A stretch of 64,000 nt of DNA from Isoetes taiwanensis (lineage: Eukaryota; Streptophyta; Lycopodiopsida; Isoetales; Isoetaceae), in contig JAJEKV010000064.1 in the NCBI GenBank assembly GCA_021234155.1, positions 4,402,001 through 4,466,000 on the forward strand, written 5' to 3'. The position numbers and the translations under genes are program-made. Below, piece by piece: positions 12,590-22,639 of the stretch. The notes under the pieces were generated by a model that worked only from the letters and a program-made list of their open reading frames with translations, ran no database searches and was not told the origin of the DNA. Positions within the stretch are counted from its first letter, which is position 1, and each line of letters starts with the position of its first letter.

Positions 12590-13299
12590 CCTGCGGCACC
12601 CCGGTGGCTAATGCCTCTCGACCTCGACAAGCCCCGTCTGCGTGCCTCGCTGCACCGGGTGTGAGATCCGTCCACGCATGGGGATGTCCCCTTCAAAGAC
12701 CGCCCCGGCGCTAATATGGCATCACGCACTGCATCCACAACCGTGAATATGACAATGCGGTCACGCGGCACCGAGCCCCATGACTCCGCTGCTCGAGAAA
12801 TGTGAACTGCCCGGGAATGTCATCCGATCGAGAATGTGTGTTCGAATGTTGTGGGCGGGCGACTCTCCCCCGCTTTGTTCGCATGCCTCGAACTACAGGT
12901 GGGCCTCTCGCTGCGCTTCCCCGAGTTCTCGGCTTATGAAGTCAAAGGTGGGCGAGGGCCGGTCCCGTCGGGGGGTGGTGGTGGTGGCTGGGATGGCGTG
13001 GAGTGGCGGAGGCTTGCGGGCAGCAGTCTGGGCTGGGCTGCGCCGGCGCGAGGCCGCGGGCGGGGTAGCGGTCCGAGCCGCTCGGCCTTTGTGAAGTCGG
13101 GAGTACAGCTCTTGCGTGGTCTGCCGCCGCTTGGCCATCTCCGCCCGTGACCGCCGCACCTGACTATGAACCTCGGGAGGGAGACCACAGCTCGTCTATG
13201 GATGGTTGCCCGCAACCCCGGAGCTCCGGGCTCACGAGTAGCGAGGCGTGCTTTCGAGCCCCAAGACACCGGCGTCGAGGGCGGGCTTGCTGTTCGATC

Positions 13300-13851
13300 T
13301 TACTCACGAAGATCCCGGCGTAATACGGCATGTGCAAGAGCAGCCTGCGCTTCCCGTGCCATGGTGGTGGCTGCCTCCACCTCTGACTGAAGCCGAGACA
13401 CCGTGACCATCGTCTCCTGCATTGCGCGCTCCCTCTCCTGTGTCATGGTGTCCAGAGTGATGAACACAGAGTCTAGGCGGGCCCGCATGTCAGCGACCTC
13501 TGCACGCTTTGTTGCATTTCGAAGTGTGCCAAGCCAAGGCCATCTTCCACATGCGTCGTCGCGGGTCTCCGGACTGTGATGCGGTTCTTCTCGACCCCAT
13601 TTGCCTTTTTGAGCACATGGGATGCGAGGACTCCATCTCCTTGTCATGCCGGCCCGGCGAACGCTGTTAGCCTCAATACGAGCATTGTTAGCCTCCACTC
13701 TCGCTTTGACATGGCTCCAATTCTCTGCAGAGGCAGGAATTCCTATGTGGTCTGAGCAATCAATCCCTTCCGGCCGGGCTGGCCTCGCTGAGGGGGCCTT
13801 CGCCTTAGCCCGAGCCTCCTTCTTCATGGAGGATGACTCTCCCCTGTCCAT
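13300..13851 (-). pseudogene. LINE ORF1-like coiled-coil protein
   Basis: A 183-codon open frame with a basic, Lys/Ala-rich N terminus. Its C-terminal half has heptad-like charged and hydrophobic spacing (MRARLDSVFITLDTMTQERE and onward), which predicts a coiled coil. It lies just upstream, on minus, of the proline-rich and endonuclease segments, where a LINE ORF1 is expected. I see no RNA-binding zinc knuckle. The frame may be a fragment of a longer, frameshifted ORF1. Confidence 0.5.
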
Positions 13852-13932
13852 GATGGCTGATCGGGACCGTTCAAGGGCTGCCCCCTCGCCTTAGGTTTCC
13901 CAGGCTGGCCCATCTTCTGTGGCCATGACTTT

Positions 13933-14252
13933 CAAAGTTTGAGGGGTCTCTGGCTGCGGAAAGGGTGCTTAGAATCCAATTTGGGGACTCAAAAACGCGG
14001 GCAGAGCACCTTTTGGGGGTGTGGGGGTCTTGGGGGTTCCAAAGTTTGAGGGGTCTCTGGCTGCCTAAAGGGTGCTTAGAATCCAATTTGGGGACTCAGA
14101 AAGGCGGGCAGAGCACCTTTTGGGGGTTTGGAGGTTTTGGGGTGCCAAAGTTTAATGGGTCTCTGGCTGCCTAAAGGGTGCTTAGAATTCAATTTGGGGA
14201 CTCAAGAAGCGGGCAGAGCACCTTTTGGGGGTTTGGGGGTTTTGGGTCTAGA
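13933..14252 (-). repeat. Three tandem ~107-bp monomers at the LINE 5' end
   Basis: Units start at 13,933, 14,040 and 14,146. Each begins caaagttt, contains gggtctctggctgc and ggtgcttagaatycaattt, and ends with gagcaccttttgggggt plus a G-rich tail. The copies are about 90% identical by eye. They lie upstream of the ORF1-like frame, as promoter monomers do in some LINEs. Confidence 0.85.
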
Positions 14253-14388
14253 GAGAGATTGTAAACCCTAGAGAGCCAGAAAGGGGCAAATCAAGAGGGG
14301 TCTATGCAAGGGGAGTGGGGGCGCTAGAGAGAGGGAGTAGGGCGCTGGGAGGGCGCTGGGAGGGCGCTTGGAGGCGCTGGGGAGGCAA

Positions 14389-14761
14389 CCAGGAATACGA
14401 ACAGATACCTAGAACGCTCAAGACTGTCGTTGAACTGGAATGGTTCGACAAGAAAGAGATGCCTCCTTATATATGTAGGCCAACGGTCAGAATCGCGCCA
14501 CTCCAATGGATGAGATCATGCCAAGTGTCGCGCATGCATGTAGGTTCTAGAATATTCTAGAACCTCCTGGAAACAGCCCCGCATATGAGAAAAACATGAG
14601 GAAATGTTTTTAATAAATATTGGTAAGGCACTTGACAAAGGTGTGTGACTTGCAACTGGAAGGTTGTGAGTTCAAACCTTGCTTCGTGCAACTACCTTTT
14701 TGCATCCGTGTGACGACTGTCTTTTGTACATATGATAACGAATATCCGTATGGTCGTCATA
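14389..14761 (-). repeat. 3' LTR of the chromovirus, proximal part
   Basis: Resumes the match to the right LTR at aggaatacga and runs to the inner LTR boundary at 14,761. It contains an 18-base block absent from the right LTR near 14,550 (tctagaatattctagaac overlaps it), and the tRNA-like segment at 14,621-14,682. Confidence 0.85.
14621..14682 (+). repeat. tRNA-like (SINE-head-like) segment in the 3' LTR
   Basis: tggtaaggcacttgac resembles a pol III A box and gagttcaaacc a B box, about 48 bases apart. A run of five T follows at about 14,697-14,701. The same segment lies in the other LTR at 19,724-19,785. Confidence 0.5.
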
Positions 14762-14773
14762 CCATCCCCCTCC
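14762..14773 (-). promoter_or_regulatory. Polypurine tract of the chromovirus
   Basis: On minus this reads GGAGGGGGATGG, directly next to the LTR. This is where plus-strand DNA synthesis is primed, and it fixes the element's orientation as minus. Confidence 0.7.
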
Positions 14774-17497
14774 TACGACGGCGACGAGTCCTCGGAGCTG
14801 GGGCCGGACTACTCAAACTTGGCTTATCTGGATAACGTCGGTAAAACTCCGCAATTTTATCAGGAGCATTACTCAGATTCTCGGCAGACTCCCAGGTTCT
14901 ATCACTTGGCGAGTAACCTTCCCAATCGACAAAGTAATACAATCGGTGACGAAGAAACTTGGAGTCCAGAATCTCTCGAACCTCGAACTCCTCATGATCA
15001 TCAATTTCTACTGGTGGTGGCGGCGAAGGAACACGATCTGGGAAAGTGATGACTGTATAGGGCTCCAATAGAGAAACATGAAATACTAGATGAAGCCGAA
15101 CAGCTGAAGGGAGCTCGAGCCGGAATGCCACATTGCTAATCTGAGCCGTGATCCGGTAAGGACCAAGGCAACGATAGTCAAGCTTATTGTAGGGACGTGA
15201 GGTAAGGAGGTTCCTATGAAGAAGCTAGACAAGGTCACCAACGTGAAATTTAGGAGCTTCTTACCGATACAAATCAGCATAATGTCGATAGCATTCCTGT
15301 GCTTGGTGAAGATGATGCTGAAGATCCGATTGAAGAGCCTGGAGTTTCTCAAGTCGAGACTCAGCACTAGGATTGATTGAGTCACCACCAGCGACGCTAA
15401 GGGACCAACGAGGATGCTGACCAGAGTTTAGAAAGAACGACTCTGGCCAGTGAAAGTATGTACTGAGTTATTATAGGCAAACTCAGCTAGCAGAAGATAA
15501 TCAACCCAATCATCCTGCTGATAACTGATAAAGCACCTTAAATATTGCTCCAGAGTCTGATTAATGCGCTCTGCCTTCTCATTACTTTCTGGATGATGAC
15601 TAGATGTCAGTAAGCGATCGATATGCAATAACTCTAAAAGCCGCTTCCAAAAACCTGCGACGAACTATGGTCCACGATTGCTGACGATAGTATCGGGCAA
15701 GACGTGAAGTCTGACTACTTCACGAAGAAGAAGATCCGTTATTCCCTCACTGGTGATGGTGACGTTGCAGGGAATGAAATGAGCCATCTTAGAGAAACGA
15801 TCAACAACCACCATGATGGCATCATAACCCCGAGAGACTGGCAACTCCGGAATAAAGCCTATAGAAATGCTATTCCAAGGTCCATCTGGTACCAGCAGTG
15901 GCTGAAGAAGGCCATGAGGAAGATGCCTTGGGACCTTCGCTCGACAGCAGATGTCACAGGATCGAATAAAAGCTTCAACAGAGCGACGAAGCCCAGGCCA
16001 CCAATACTCTCGACTAATAAGTTCAAGAGTCTTGGCTACTCTAAAGTGTCCGGCCATAGGTGAATCATAGCAAGCCTGAAGAACTCGAAGCGTAGAAGCA
16101 CCATCTGGCATATACAGAAGCCCATCATGGAATAGGAATCCATCTCGAACCTCAAAACGATCATAGTCTGATCGCATTTGCTGAGAAGATGATGAAGAGC
16201 CAAGGTGTGAGAATACGTCTTGAGCCAATGGATCGGAGGGCAGAGATGCTCGAACAGACTCCAACAAGGCCGTATCATGAGGCCTCTCGAACAAAGTGAG
16301 GGCCATACGCTGGAACCGATCAGGCCCTAGAATAACCTGTGATTGCTGATCAAATGCAGGATCACCTAGCTTGGGCTCAAGGTAGGAGCGTCGAGACAAG
16401 GCATCAGGCTTCCCTTGAAGCGATCCAGAACGATACTTGATCACGAAATGAATTCGGGATAATACTTGAGTATGCCACCAGGCCTAGCGACGATTGATCA
16501 CTCGAGCAAACTGAAAATATTCTAGATTTCGATGATCTGTGTAGACTGTGACCTTATAAGGAGATCCCTCCAAGAAACGTCTCCACTCCTCGAAAGAATC
16601 CACTATCGCCAACAATTCCTTGTCATAAATGGGATAGTTGATTTCAGCAGCCTGAAACTTCCGTGAGTGATAGGCGATTGGATGCAATTCATGGTCATCC
16701 CCCTCCTGTGACAGGATCCCACCAAGCGCAAAATCAGAAGCATCTACTTCGACAACATATGGGCGCAAAGGATCTGCACGAGCAAGAACTAGCACCGTGG
16801 TGAAAGCATGCTTCAGGATAACGAGAGCAGATTCTGCTTCTACAGTCCATTCAAATGGCATGTCCTTAATCGTGAGGCGTGTCAAAGGAAGGACAATCTC
16901 CAGATAATCATGAATGAAACGCCGATAGAAATTGGCAAACCCAAGAAAACACTGAACATCTCGAACGGATGAAGGTGTTTGCCACTCCAGAACAGTGCTG
17001 ACCTTTTCGGGGTCCATAAGACTCCATGTAGAGTGATGCGATAGCCAAGGAACTCCACATTATCCCGCTCGAATTGACACTTCTCAAGTTTGGCATATAA
17101 CCCATGCTCACGAAGCTTCTGAAGGACATGTCGAACATGCCTCTCATGTTCTTCGAGAGTCTTAGAATAAATAAGAATATCATCCAAATAGATGATAACA
17201 AAAGTGTCTAAGAACTCTCGAAAAACATCATTGGCCATATGCTGGAATATTGTAGGAGCATTGATAAGTCCAAATGGCATAATTGTGTACTCGAAATGGC
17301 CATACCGAGTACGAAAAGTTGTTTTCCACTCCTCATCCTCCCGGATCCAAATAAGATTGTAGGCACCCGGAAGATCAATCTTCGTAAAATAATGCACACC
17401 TTGGAGTCGCTCCAACAACTCTGGGATCAGGGAAGCAGATAACGATTCGGCACTGTGATTTTATTGAGGCTGTGATAATCAACAATCAGCCGTAGCG
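14774..17497 (-). pseudogene. Chromovirus pol: RT, RNase H, integrase, chromodomain
   Basis: On minus. RT (17,497-16,900) has VDYHSLNKITVPNRY, FTKIDLPGAYNLI and the catalytic IYLDDILIYS. RNase H follows (about 16,860-16,490), with VEVDASDFALGGILSQ and YTDHRNLEYF. Integrase (16,444-15,430) has a His/Cys finger region (AGHFRVAKT to CDICCRAK). Two catalytic aspartates are changed: the usual SMDFI reads SIGFI, and VSDRG reads VSNRG. A C-terminal chromodomain (about 15,010-14,880; EVREILDSKF, YFVDWEGYSPSDRTWE) defines a chromovirus; such domains direct insertion to marked chromatin. Stops and frameshifts occur at about 17,430, 16,450, 15,640 and 15,400. The RT N terminus lies on the opposite strand. 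Confidence 0.9.
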
Positions 17498-17504
17498 AGA
17501 TTGT

Positions 17505-19050
17505 TTCCGAAGGGGATTACGAGAGGATGTGAAAGATATGCTGTTGTATATGGAGAACCCTCAGACTTTGGAAGAAGCCATCAGATTTGCAGTTCGATGT
17601 GATAATCGGCTTTTCGAATGTAGGCAAGAGAGATGTAGTCAGGTCTTCCCAATCACACAAGCGCTTGTAGCTACACCTTCCCCGGTCTCATCTCTAGAAT
17701 CTAGCACGTCCGGACCTGAGCCTATGCAGATTGATCGGGCAGTTCGAGGACCTTTATCTGCCGCCGAGAAGCAGCGTCGAAGAGAGGCTAATCTTTGCCT
17801 TTACTGTGGAGGAGCTGGCCATATTGCTCGTGGATGCCCTGTGAAGCGCCCAAATCAGTCGAAAAACTTCAGGGACCGGTCCAAGTAGTAGGAGTCTCTC
17901 GTCGGCTGGTCGCCTTTTCTCAGACTCCTTTCACATTTCTTGACATGTTTATTCCATCGGATAAGGTCAACAAGGCATTCTTCATCCCTATATCATTGAA
18001 ATCAGAGGTTGGAAGATTGGAGGCGTTGGCGCAACTTGATTGTGGTGCAAATGCTTGCTTATGGATAATGCGTTCGCCAGTAAGCACGCAATCCCTAGAA
18101 GCAAGGTTGAGCAACCATGTTCTGTCGAAGTGATTGATGGATGGGAGATCTCCTCGGGTGCAGTCACAGAATTACTGTGCCTCTTCAGGCTTTGTTCGAG
18201 GGAGTTTCTTGTAGTATTTCCTTCAATCTCATCGTTAGTCCACATGCGCCAATAGTCTTGGGTCTGCCTTGGCGCGAGCTACGTAACCCACAGATTGATT
18301 GGCGTACTAGATCATTTCGATTTGCTAGTTCTAGCTCTAGTTCCAGTTCATCTGCAGTTCAGGCTTCTACACCAACATCGACTTCGATCTGTGCAGTATC
18401 GTGGGCTCCTGATTCCGTCCTTGTTGTTCCTGTTTCTGCTCCATGTGCTGATTCGACTCTTGCCTCTGCTCCAGTTCATGCCCCAGATGCTGACCATATT
18501 CTCGATGATGTTCCAGCTCCAGCTCTGGTTTCTGTTCTTGCTCCTACTCTTGCTCCAGTTCCAGTTCCTGCTTCTGCTCCTGGTCCAGTTCTTGTTCCAG
18601 TCCATGGCTCCAGTTCCTATTCTTGTTGCTCCTGCGCCTGCTCCTGCTCCTGCTCCTGCTCACGTTCATGTTCCTGCTCATGTTCCTGCTCCTGCTTTTG
18701 TAGAGGCTTCTTCATGCCCTCAGTTTCGTATTTCGAAGATTTCTCTTCGCGAGTTCGATAAATCTAGAAGGCAAGATCCAAGTTCAGTGTTTGCAATCTA
18801 GGTTCACCCGTCGGCTAGCTCGGCACCAGCGAAGTCTGCTCCAATGCTCCCAGATAATTATGGCAATGTCTCTGATGTTTTTGACAAAGTCAAGGCCAGC
18901 AAACTCCCAGAGCATCGTCCATATGATTGTCCTATTGATTTGCAGCAACATCATCCCAGGAAGTATCTACCGCAATTTATGAGGATATCTATGAGGATGG
19001 AGCTGAATCACAAGCCTGATCTGGTTCAAAAAACCGCGGAGCTTGGACCG
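17505..19050 (+). pseudogene. Inverted gag-protease-RT start of the chromovirus
   Basis: On plus, against the rest of the element. It holds the gag C terminus with a CCHC knuckle (CLYCGGAGHIARGCP, near 17,790), a retropepsin region (LDCGANACLW near 18,030, where D-x-G-A is usual) and its partner strand (IVLGLPWRELRNPQIDW near 18,260). An expanded Ser/Pro/Ala-rich low-complexity insert (18,325-18,700) follows. The start of RT comes last (YGNVSDVFDKVKASKLPEHRPYDCPIDL, near 18,850-18,940, given here only as landmark). Turned around, it would fit between the gag N terminus at 19,085-19,370 and the RT at 17,497. Stops at 17,888 and 18,133 break it. Confidence 0.85.
18325..18700 (+). repeat. Low-complexity CTGCTC/CCAGTTC minisatellite within protease ORF
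   Basis: Imperfect 6-bp repeats (ctgctc, gttcct, ccagtt) expand a Ser/Pro/Ala-rich linker between protease and RT. The bias makes all three frames open for a long way. Confidence 0.75.
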
Positions 19051-19084
19051 AGTGCCATCAAACTTCTCTGGCAGGCTGATCTTA

Positions 19085-19374
19085 GGCTTTGATAGCCTCA
19101 ATCCCGAGCTAGAAGCAGATTCATGTGAAGCAAGATGTTCCTTAAGCTCTTTGGCTCTGATAGCCTCAATCCCGAGCTAGAAGCAGATTCATGTGAAGCA
19201 AGATGTTCCTTAAGCTCTTTATTGTCCAACTGCAACTGCTGGCATACTTGAACAAGCTGCTGAACCTGCTGTAATAAAGTCGAAACCTCCTCCTAGATAT
19301 AAAATCACCAAATATGAGCTAAAAATGCTTAGGATCAGAGCAGACAAGAACCGGTAAGGGATTCCGGTTCAAAC
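19085..19374 (-). pseudogene. Chromovirus leader and gag N-terminal remnant
   Basis: On minus, downstream of the 5' LTR. From about 19,290 a coiled-coil-like gag start reads EEEVSTLLQQVQQLVQVCQQ and continues into a Lys/Glu/Leu-rich stretch. The bases next to the LTR (gtttgaaccggaatccc on minus) do not begin TGG, so no classical tRNA primer site is visible. gaaccgg and ccggttc there could pair. A 68-bp tandem duplication occupies 19,091-19,225. Confidence 0.6.
19091..19225. repeat. 68-bp tandem duplication (two near-identical copies)
   Basis: gatagcctcaatcccgagct begins at 19,091 and again at 19,159. The copies look identical through ttaagctcttt, so the duplication is recent relative to the element. 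Confidence 0.9.
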
Positions 19375-19880
19375 TGTCATGAACCTACGCGAAAACAAGG
19401 AAAATATGTGGAAAATACGCAAGAAATACGAAAGAAAGATGTCAAGATCGGCAAAGAATCTGATATATGAACAAGAATCAAGAGTACAATGGCCCGAAGA
19501 CAAGCAGGAACACAAGACAGATGCATAGAAGGCTCAAGACTGGCATTGAACCAGAATGGTTCGACAAGAAGAAGATGCCTCCTTATATATGTAGGCCAAC
19601 GGTCAGGATCGCGCCACTCCAATGCATGAGATCATGCCAAGTGTCGTGCATGCATGTAGGTTAGAACCTTTTGGAAACAGCTCCACATATGAGAAAGACA
19701 TGAGGGAATATCTTTAATAAATATTGGTAGGGCACTTGGCAAAGGTGTTGATTTGCAACTGGAAGGTTACGAATTCAAACCTTGCTTTGTGCAACTACTC
19801 TTTTGCATCCGTGTGACGACCGTCTTTTGGACATACGAGTATAATTTTCGTATGATACGAATATTCGTATGGGCATCACA
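19375..19880 (-). repeat. 5' LTR of the chromovirus
   Basis: A 506-bp LTR with TG/CA ends. It differs from the left LTR by scattered substitutions and several indels, so the insertion is not recent. It includes the tRNA-like segment at 19,724-19,785. Confidence 0.9.
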
Positions 19881-20075
19881 GATTCACTCAAGCGAATCCT
19901 CCTAGTGGCAGGTGTCAGATAATAGGTCTGCTGCATGCTTTGATTGCACTTTATAGGGATGCTGCGGAGCTTTTTAGAGTGATTTGATTGGAGGATTCAC
20001 TTAAGCAAATCCTCAGGATTCATTCAAGCGAATCCTCCTATGGCTTGGAGGATTCACCCAAGTGAATCTTCCTGG
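19881..20075. repeat. Palindromic GGATTC cluster, right part
   Basis: It starts with the 5-bp target duplication gattc (19,881-19,885). Imperfect palindromes of about 24 bp follow, of the form ggaggattcacttaag-like arm plus gcgaatcctcc-like arm, at about 19,998-20,065. They continue the cluster at 8631-8700. Confidence 0.75.
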
Positions 20076-22212
20076 ATGCTCTAACCAGTTTGGGAAGCCG
20101 ATAGCAACGTCGTTATCTGGAAGGTAAGAAAACATGTCAGCAATTTCTGTAGCAAGCAAGAATTCATTAGAGAAATTTGAAATTCTCGTTTGACTTGAAA
20201 TAGGTTGCAGTGCCCATATAAATCACTAAAAGTCCTCCATGTGGACCTCGTCAGTCAAGAAAAAACATGCAATAACAGTTGGACAAATCGCCATTGCGTT
20301 CTTATTTATATGAAAGACCAATATATAGATTTTTTAGGCAATTTTTAAAAAATATAGTGTAAGAATTGTGACAAATTTAGACATGCTAGGCTCACAAAGA
20401 TCGTCACTGCGATTTATTGAAACTGAAATTGAGACCATATCACATATCAACAGTTAAATTAACTTGTCTATTTATGATTCTTCAGTAATATTAATTATTT
20501 AATACAATAATACAACCTTTAAAAATTAAGCATATTTATGCTCAAAAGAATCACTACAGCGATTTTGGGGAGTACATCGATCTCTCTGTCAGCCCTTTTG
20601 ATGCTTATAAATCGCCATAGCAATTCCGTGGAGCTAGAAAAAGTCTTTTGCATATGCCGTACAACTTGCGAAGATAGTTAGTGAAGTAATGGAGGGAGAT
20701 TCGTCAAAAAAATTATAGAAACCGCTATTGAAGAGCCCGGAGATGTAACAGAAGGATTTTTCCAAAAATATCATGATAAGTATAGGCGTTTCTCCTTTCT
20801 CTAGTCTGCCAATATAGAGAATTCAGGGTTTGAGCATAATAAAAGCATAATATGGATCACAGTTTGTATTTGATTGCAGATCATTCATCTCTGATGCAAG
20901 CCCTAATCTCACAAAGTGTAGAAAATGATATCAATCCCCAATTTCCATGAGTAAAAACTAGGGCATGGCTAGATCCAATAGCTTCATCACAATGCCTTCA
21001 CTGCGCAAATTAAAAGGAAAAGGAGACAATGACGAACTTGTCGGCAGAGTAGAATATCATGGCCCGGCATTGATTCATTGTTTTGTTTTGCAGAATGGTA
21101 ACCTTCACGAAAGCATACGAGAAAACAAAAAAGAATCAAGGGTAGAAGTATACACGATTTACATACAGTGATTCTGAAATTCTGAAGCAGGGGCGAAGAA
21201 GCCGGCAAAATCTGACAATGCTGCATTGTTCCAAAACCTCAAAACGCAGGACCGTATTTCCTCAAACTGAAATCGCTCAAAATAATTCTATTTTCCATCA
21301 TCTTCAGTCTCCAATCTGCATCAGAATGCCGAAATCATCTGCCTGCTTCCAAAAATGACATCTGCCTGCCTCCAAAACAGCCCATCTGCTTGCAATTTGC
21401 ATCATCTGCCTGTCCAGAAAAAACTACCCTAAAGAACTCCAGAAAGATAGCAGATCCAGGACGAAGCTACAGCTATGGCGACGTCCAGCTATGGCGCCAG
21501 AGCATGGACCTTCGTATGGCGACCTTCTGCAGGCATGTTTGGAGCTCGTCTTTTGGCTATGGCAAGATCTGGCTATGGCCCTTGAAGCTTGGAGTTCGGA
21601 GCTAATTGTTGCCAAGCAGCGTGGCAGCTGCAGAGGGAAATAAAATTCTCCCTTTTTGTTCAAATTTTAAATTATCCTGCCCATCTTGGGCGGGACAACT
21701 TTTAATGGAGTATAAGGACTCTTTGGTTGTGATGGGCCTGGAGTGCTGTATTCAAAATTCTCAAAATCTCGTTTTTTTCTCTATATAACTAACTTGTGCT
21801 TTAGCTTTGGTAAAAGCCTTTGTGTATGAATCAAAGCCCTCTTGCTTTTGTACTTTTGAGCATCTTTCCATGAACCCTTAGTCTGTTGCTCAATCCCAAA
21901 CCATGCTAAGAACTCCTTGATGATCTCTTCCTAAGAGTTAGCACCTATACTAATCATATATTCAAGCCAAGTCCTTTACATCACCCTTGAACTTCTTGAA
22001 TTTTAAAAATTTGCATCCTTTCCTATAACCATATTCTTGTTACTATGGCATTTATGCTTGGATCAAAGTCAGGAGGAGGAGGAGCTGGTACATGAAGCTC
22101 AAAGTAGTGGCAAGGTATCTGGGTTTTCTTGCGGTTCTGCATGATCAGCACTTCCATTACTTACTTTTAGGAGCCATGCATTTCCAGGATCTTGGTAGAA
22201 CCTCCAAAATAT
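20076..22212. other. No supported gene; MITE-like motifs and a possible gag remnant
   Basis: Around 20,285-20,625 the motif AATCGCYA...GCGATT appears several times in inverted pairs. Around 21,460-21,590 agctatggcg-type words repeat. 21,840-22,212 read on minus resembles a broken retrotransposon gag region. No open frame above 80 codons has recognisable content. Confidence 0.35.
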
Positions 22213-22213
22213 T

Positions 22214-22222
22214 GAAGATATT
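22214..22222. repeat. Left target-site duplication of the L1 element (gaagatatt)
   Basis: Nine bases identical to 28,067-28,075. The right edge of this copy merges with the poly(T) tract, so its exact end is ambiguous. Confidence 0.6.
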
Positions 22223-22639
22223 TTTTTTTTTTTTTTGATGGTAAGATTGTATATATATTATTAATAATTATAAAGTATGTACAATAGAGATACAGATGAT
22301 GAGGAAGCCCAAAGTACTATAAGAAGAGAGGGCCTCGACTCGTCTTCCCCACTAGAAGGCTACTATAAGGAGATTCTTCTTTCTTCACCTAAGAGTGGGT
22401 ACTATAGAGAGAGCAGCTCCGTTCCAGTACTGGGCCCACCTATTATCAGTAGTATTAACTTACTCGTTATCAACCCAGTGGCACTTGAAGTAAGAGTAGA
22501 ACCCAACCAAGGTTCCAACTTTATCAAGTCCTCTGTTATATCTCGAACCTTTCTTCTTGTGATGAGATAGAGCCATCGAGCAACCTCCATATTGAAAGAA
22601 TTCTTTAACTTATCTATGGAGATCCCTTGACCACCTAAA

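Larger units (their letters stand above)
8810..14388 (-). mobile_element. CpG-rich non-LTR retrotransposon (LINE) nested in an LTR
   Basis: Read on minus: tandem 5' monomers (14,252-13,933), a coiled-coil ORF1-like segment (13,851-13,300), a proline-rich low-complexity zone (about 12,770-12,330), endonuclease (about 12,220-11,500), reverse transcriptase (about 10,850-9930), and a tail of GGAAGG-type simple repeats on + at 8811-8835. The whole block is much richer in G+C and CpG than its surroundings. Frames are broken many times, so it is not active. The simple-sequence tail, in place of poly(A), suggests a clade other than L1, but I cannot assign it. No clear target duplication was found; about ten bases of the host LTR seem missing at the insertion point. 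Confidence 0.75.
8701..19880 (-). mobile_element. Ty3 chromovirus with nested LINE and internal inversion
   Basis: An LTR retrotransposon in minus orientation. LTRs lie at 19,375-19,880 (5' LTR of the element) and 8701-14,761 (3' LTR, split by a LINE). Both begin TG; the right one ends CA, while the inner end of the left one reads TA. A 5-bp duplication (gattc) flanks the element. A polypurine tract sits directly beside the 3' LTR at 14,762-14,773. The pol order on minus is RT, RNase H, integrase, chromodomain, as in chromoviruses. The gag end, protease and RT start lie on the opposite strand (about 17,505-19,050), so part of the element is inverted. Many stops, frameshifts and lost catalytic residues show that it is dead. 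About 5.6 kb of the length is the nested LINE. Confidence 0.9.

Noticed and set aside
9014-13400. Many long open frames on both strands that look like a gene-dense, bacterial-like segment
   Set aside because: High G+C lowers stop frequency in all frames. The minus strand carries ordered LINE endonuclease and RT motifs, and the plus-strand frames have no recognisable content.
18325-18700. A Ser/Pro/Ala-rich structural protein gene
   Set aside because: It is a low-complexity expansion inside the chromovirus protease-RT linker, open in several frames only because of the repeat.
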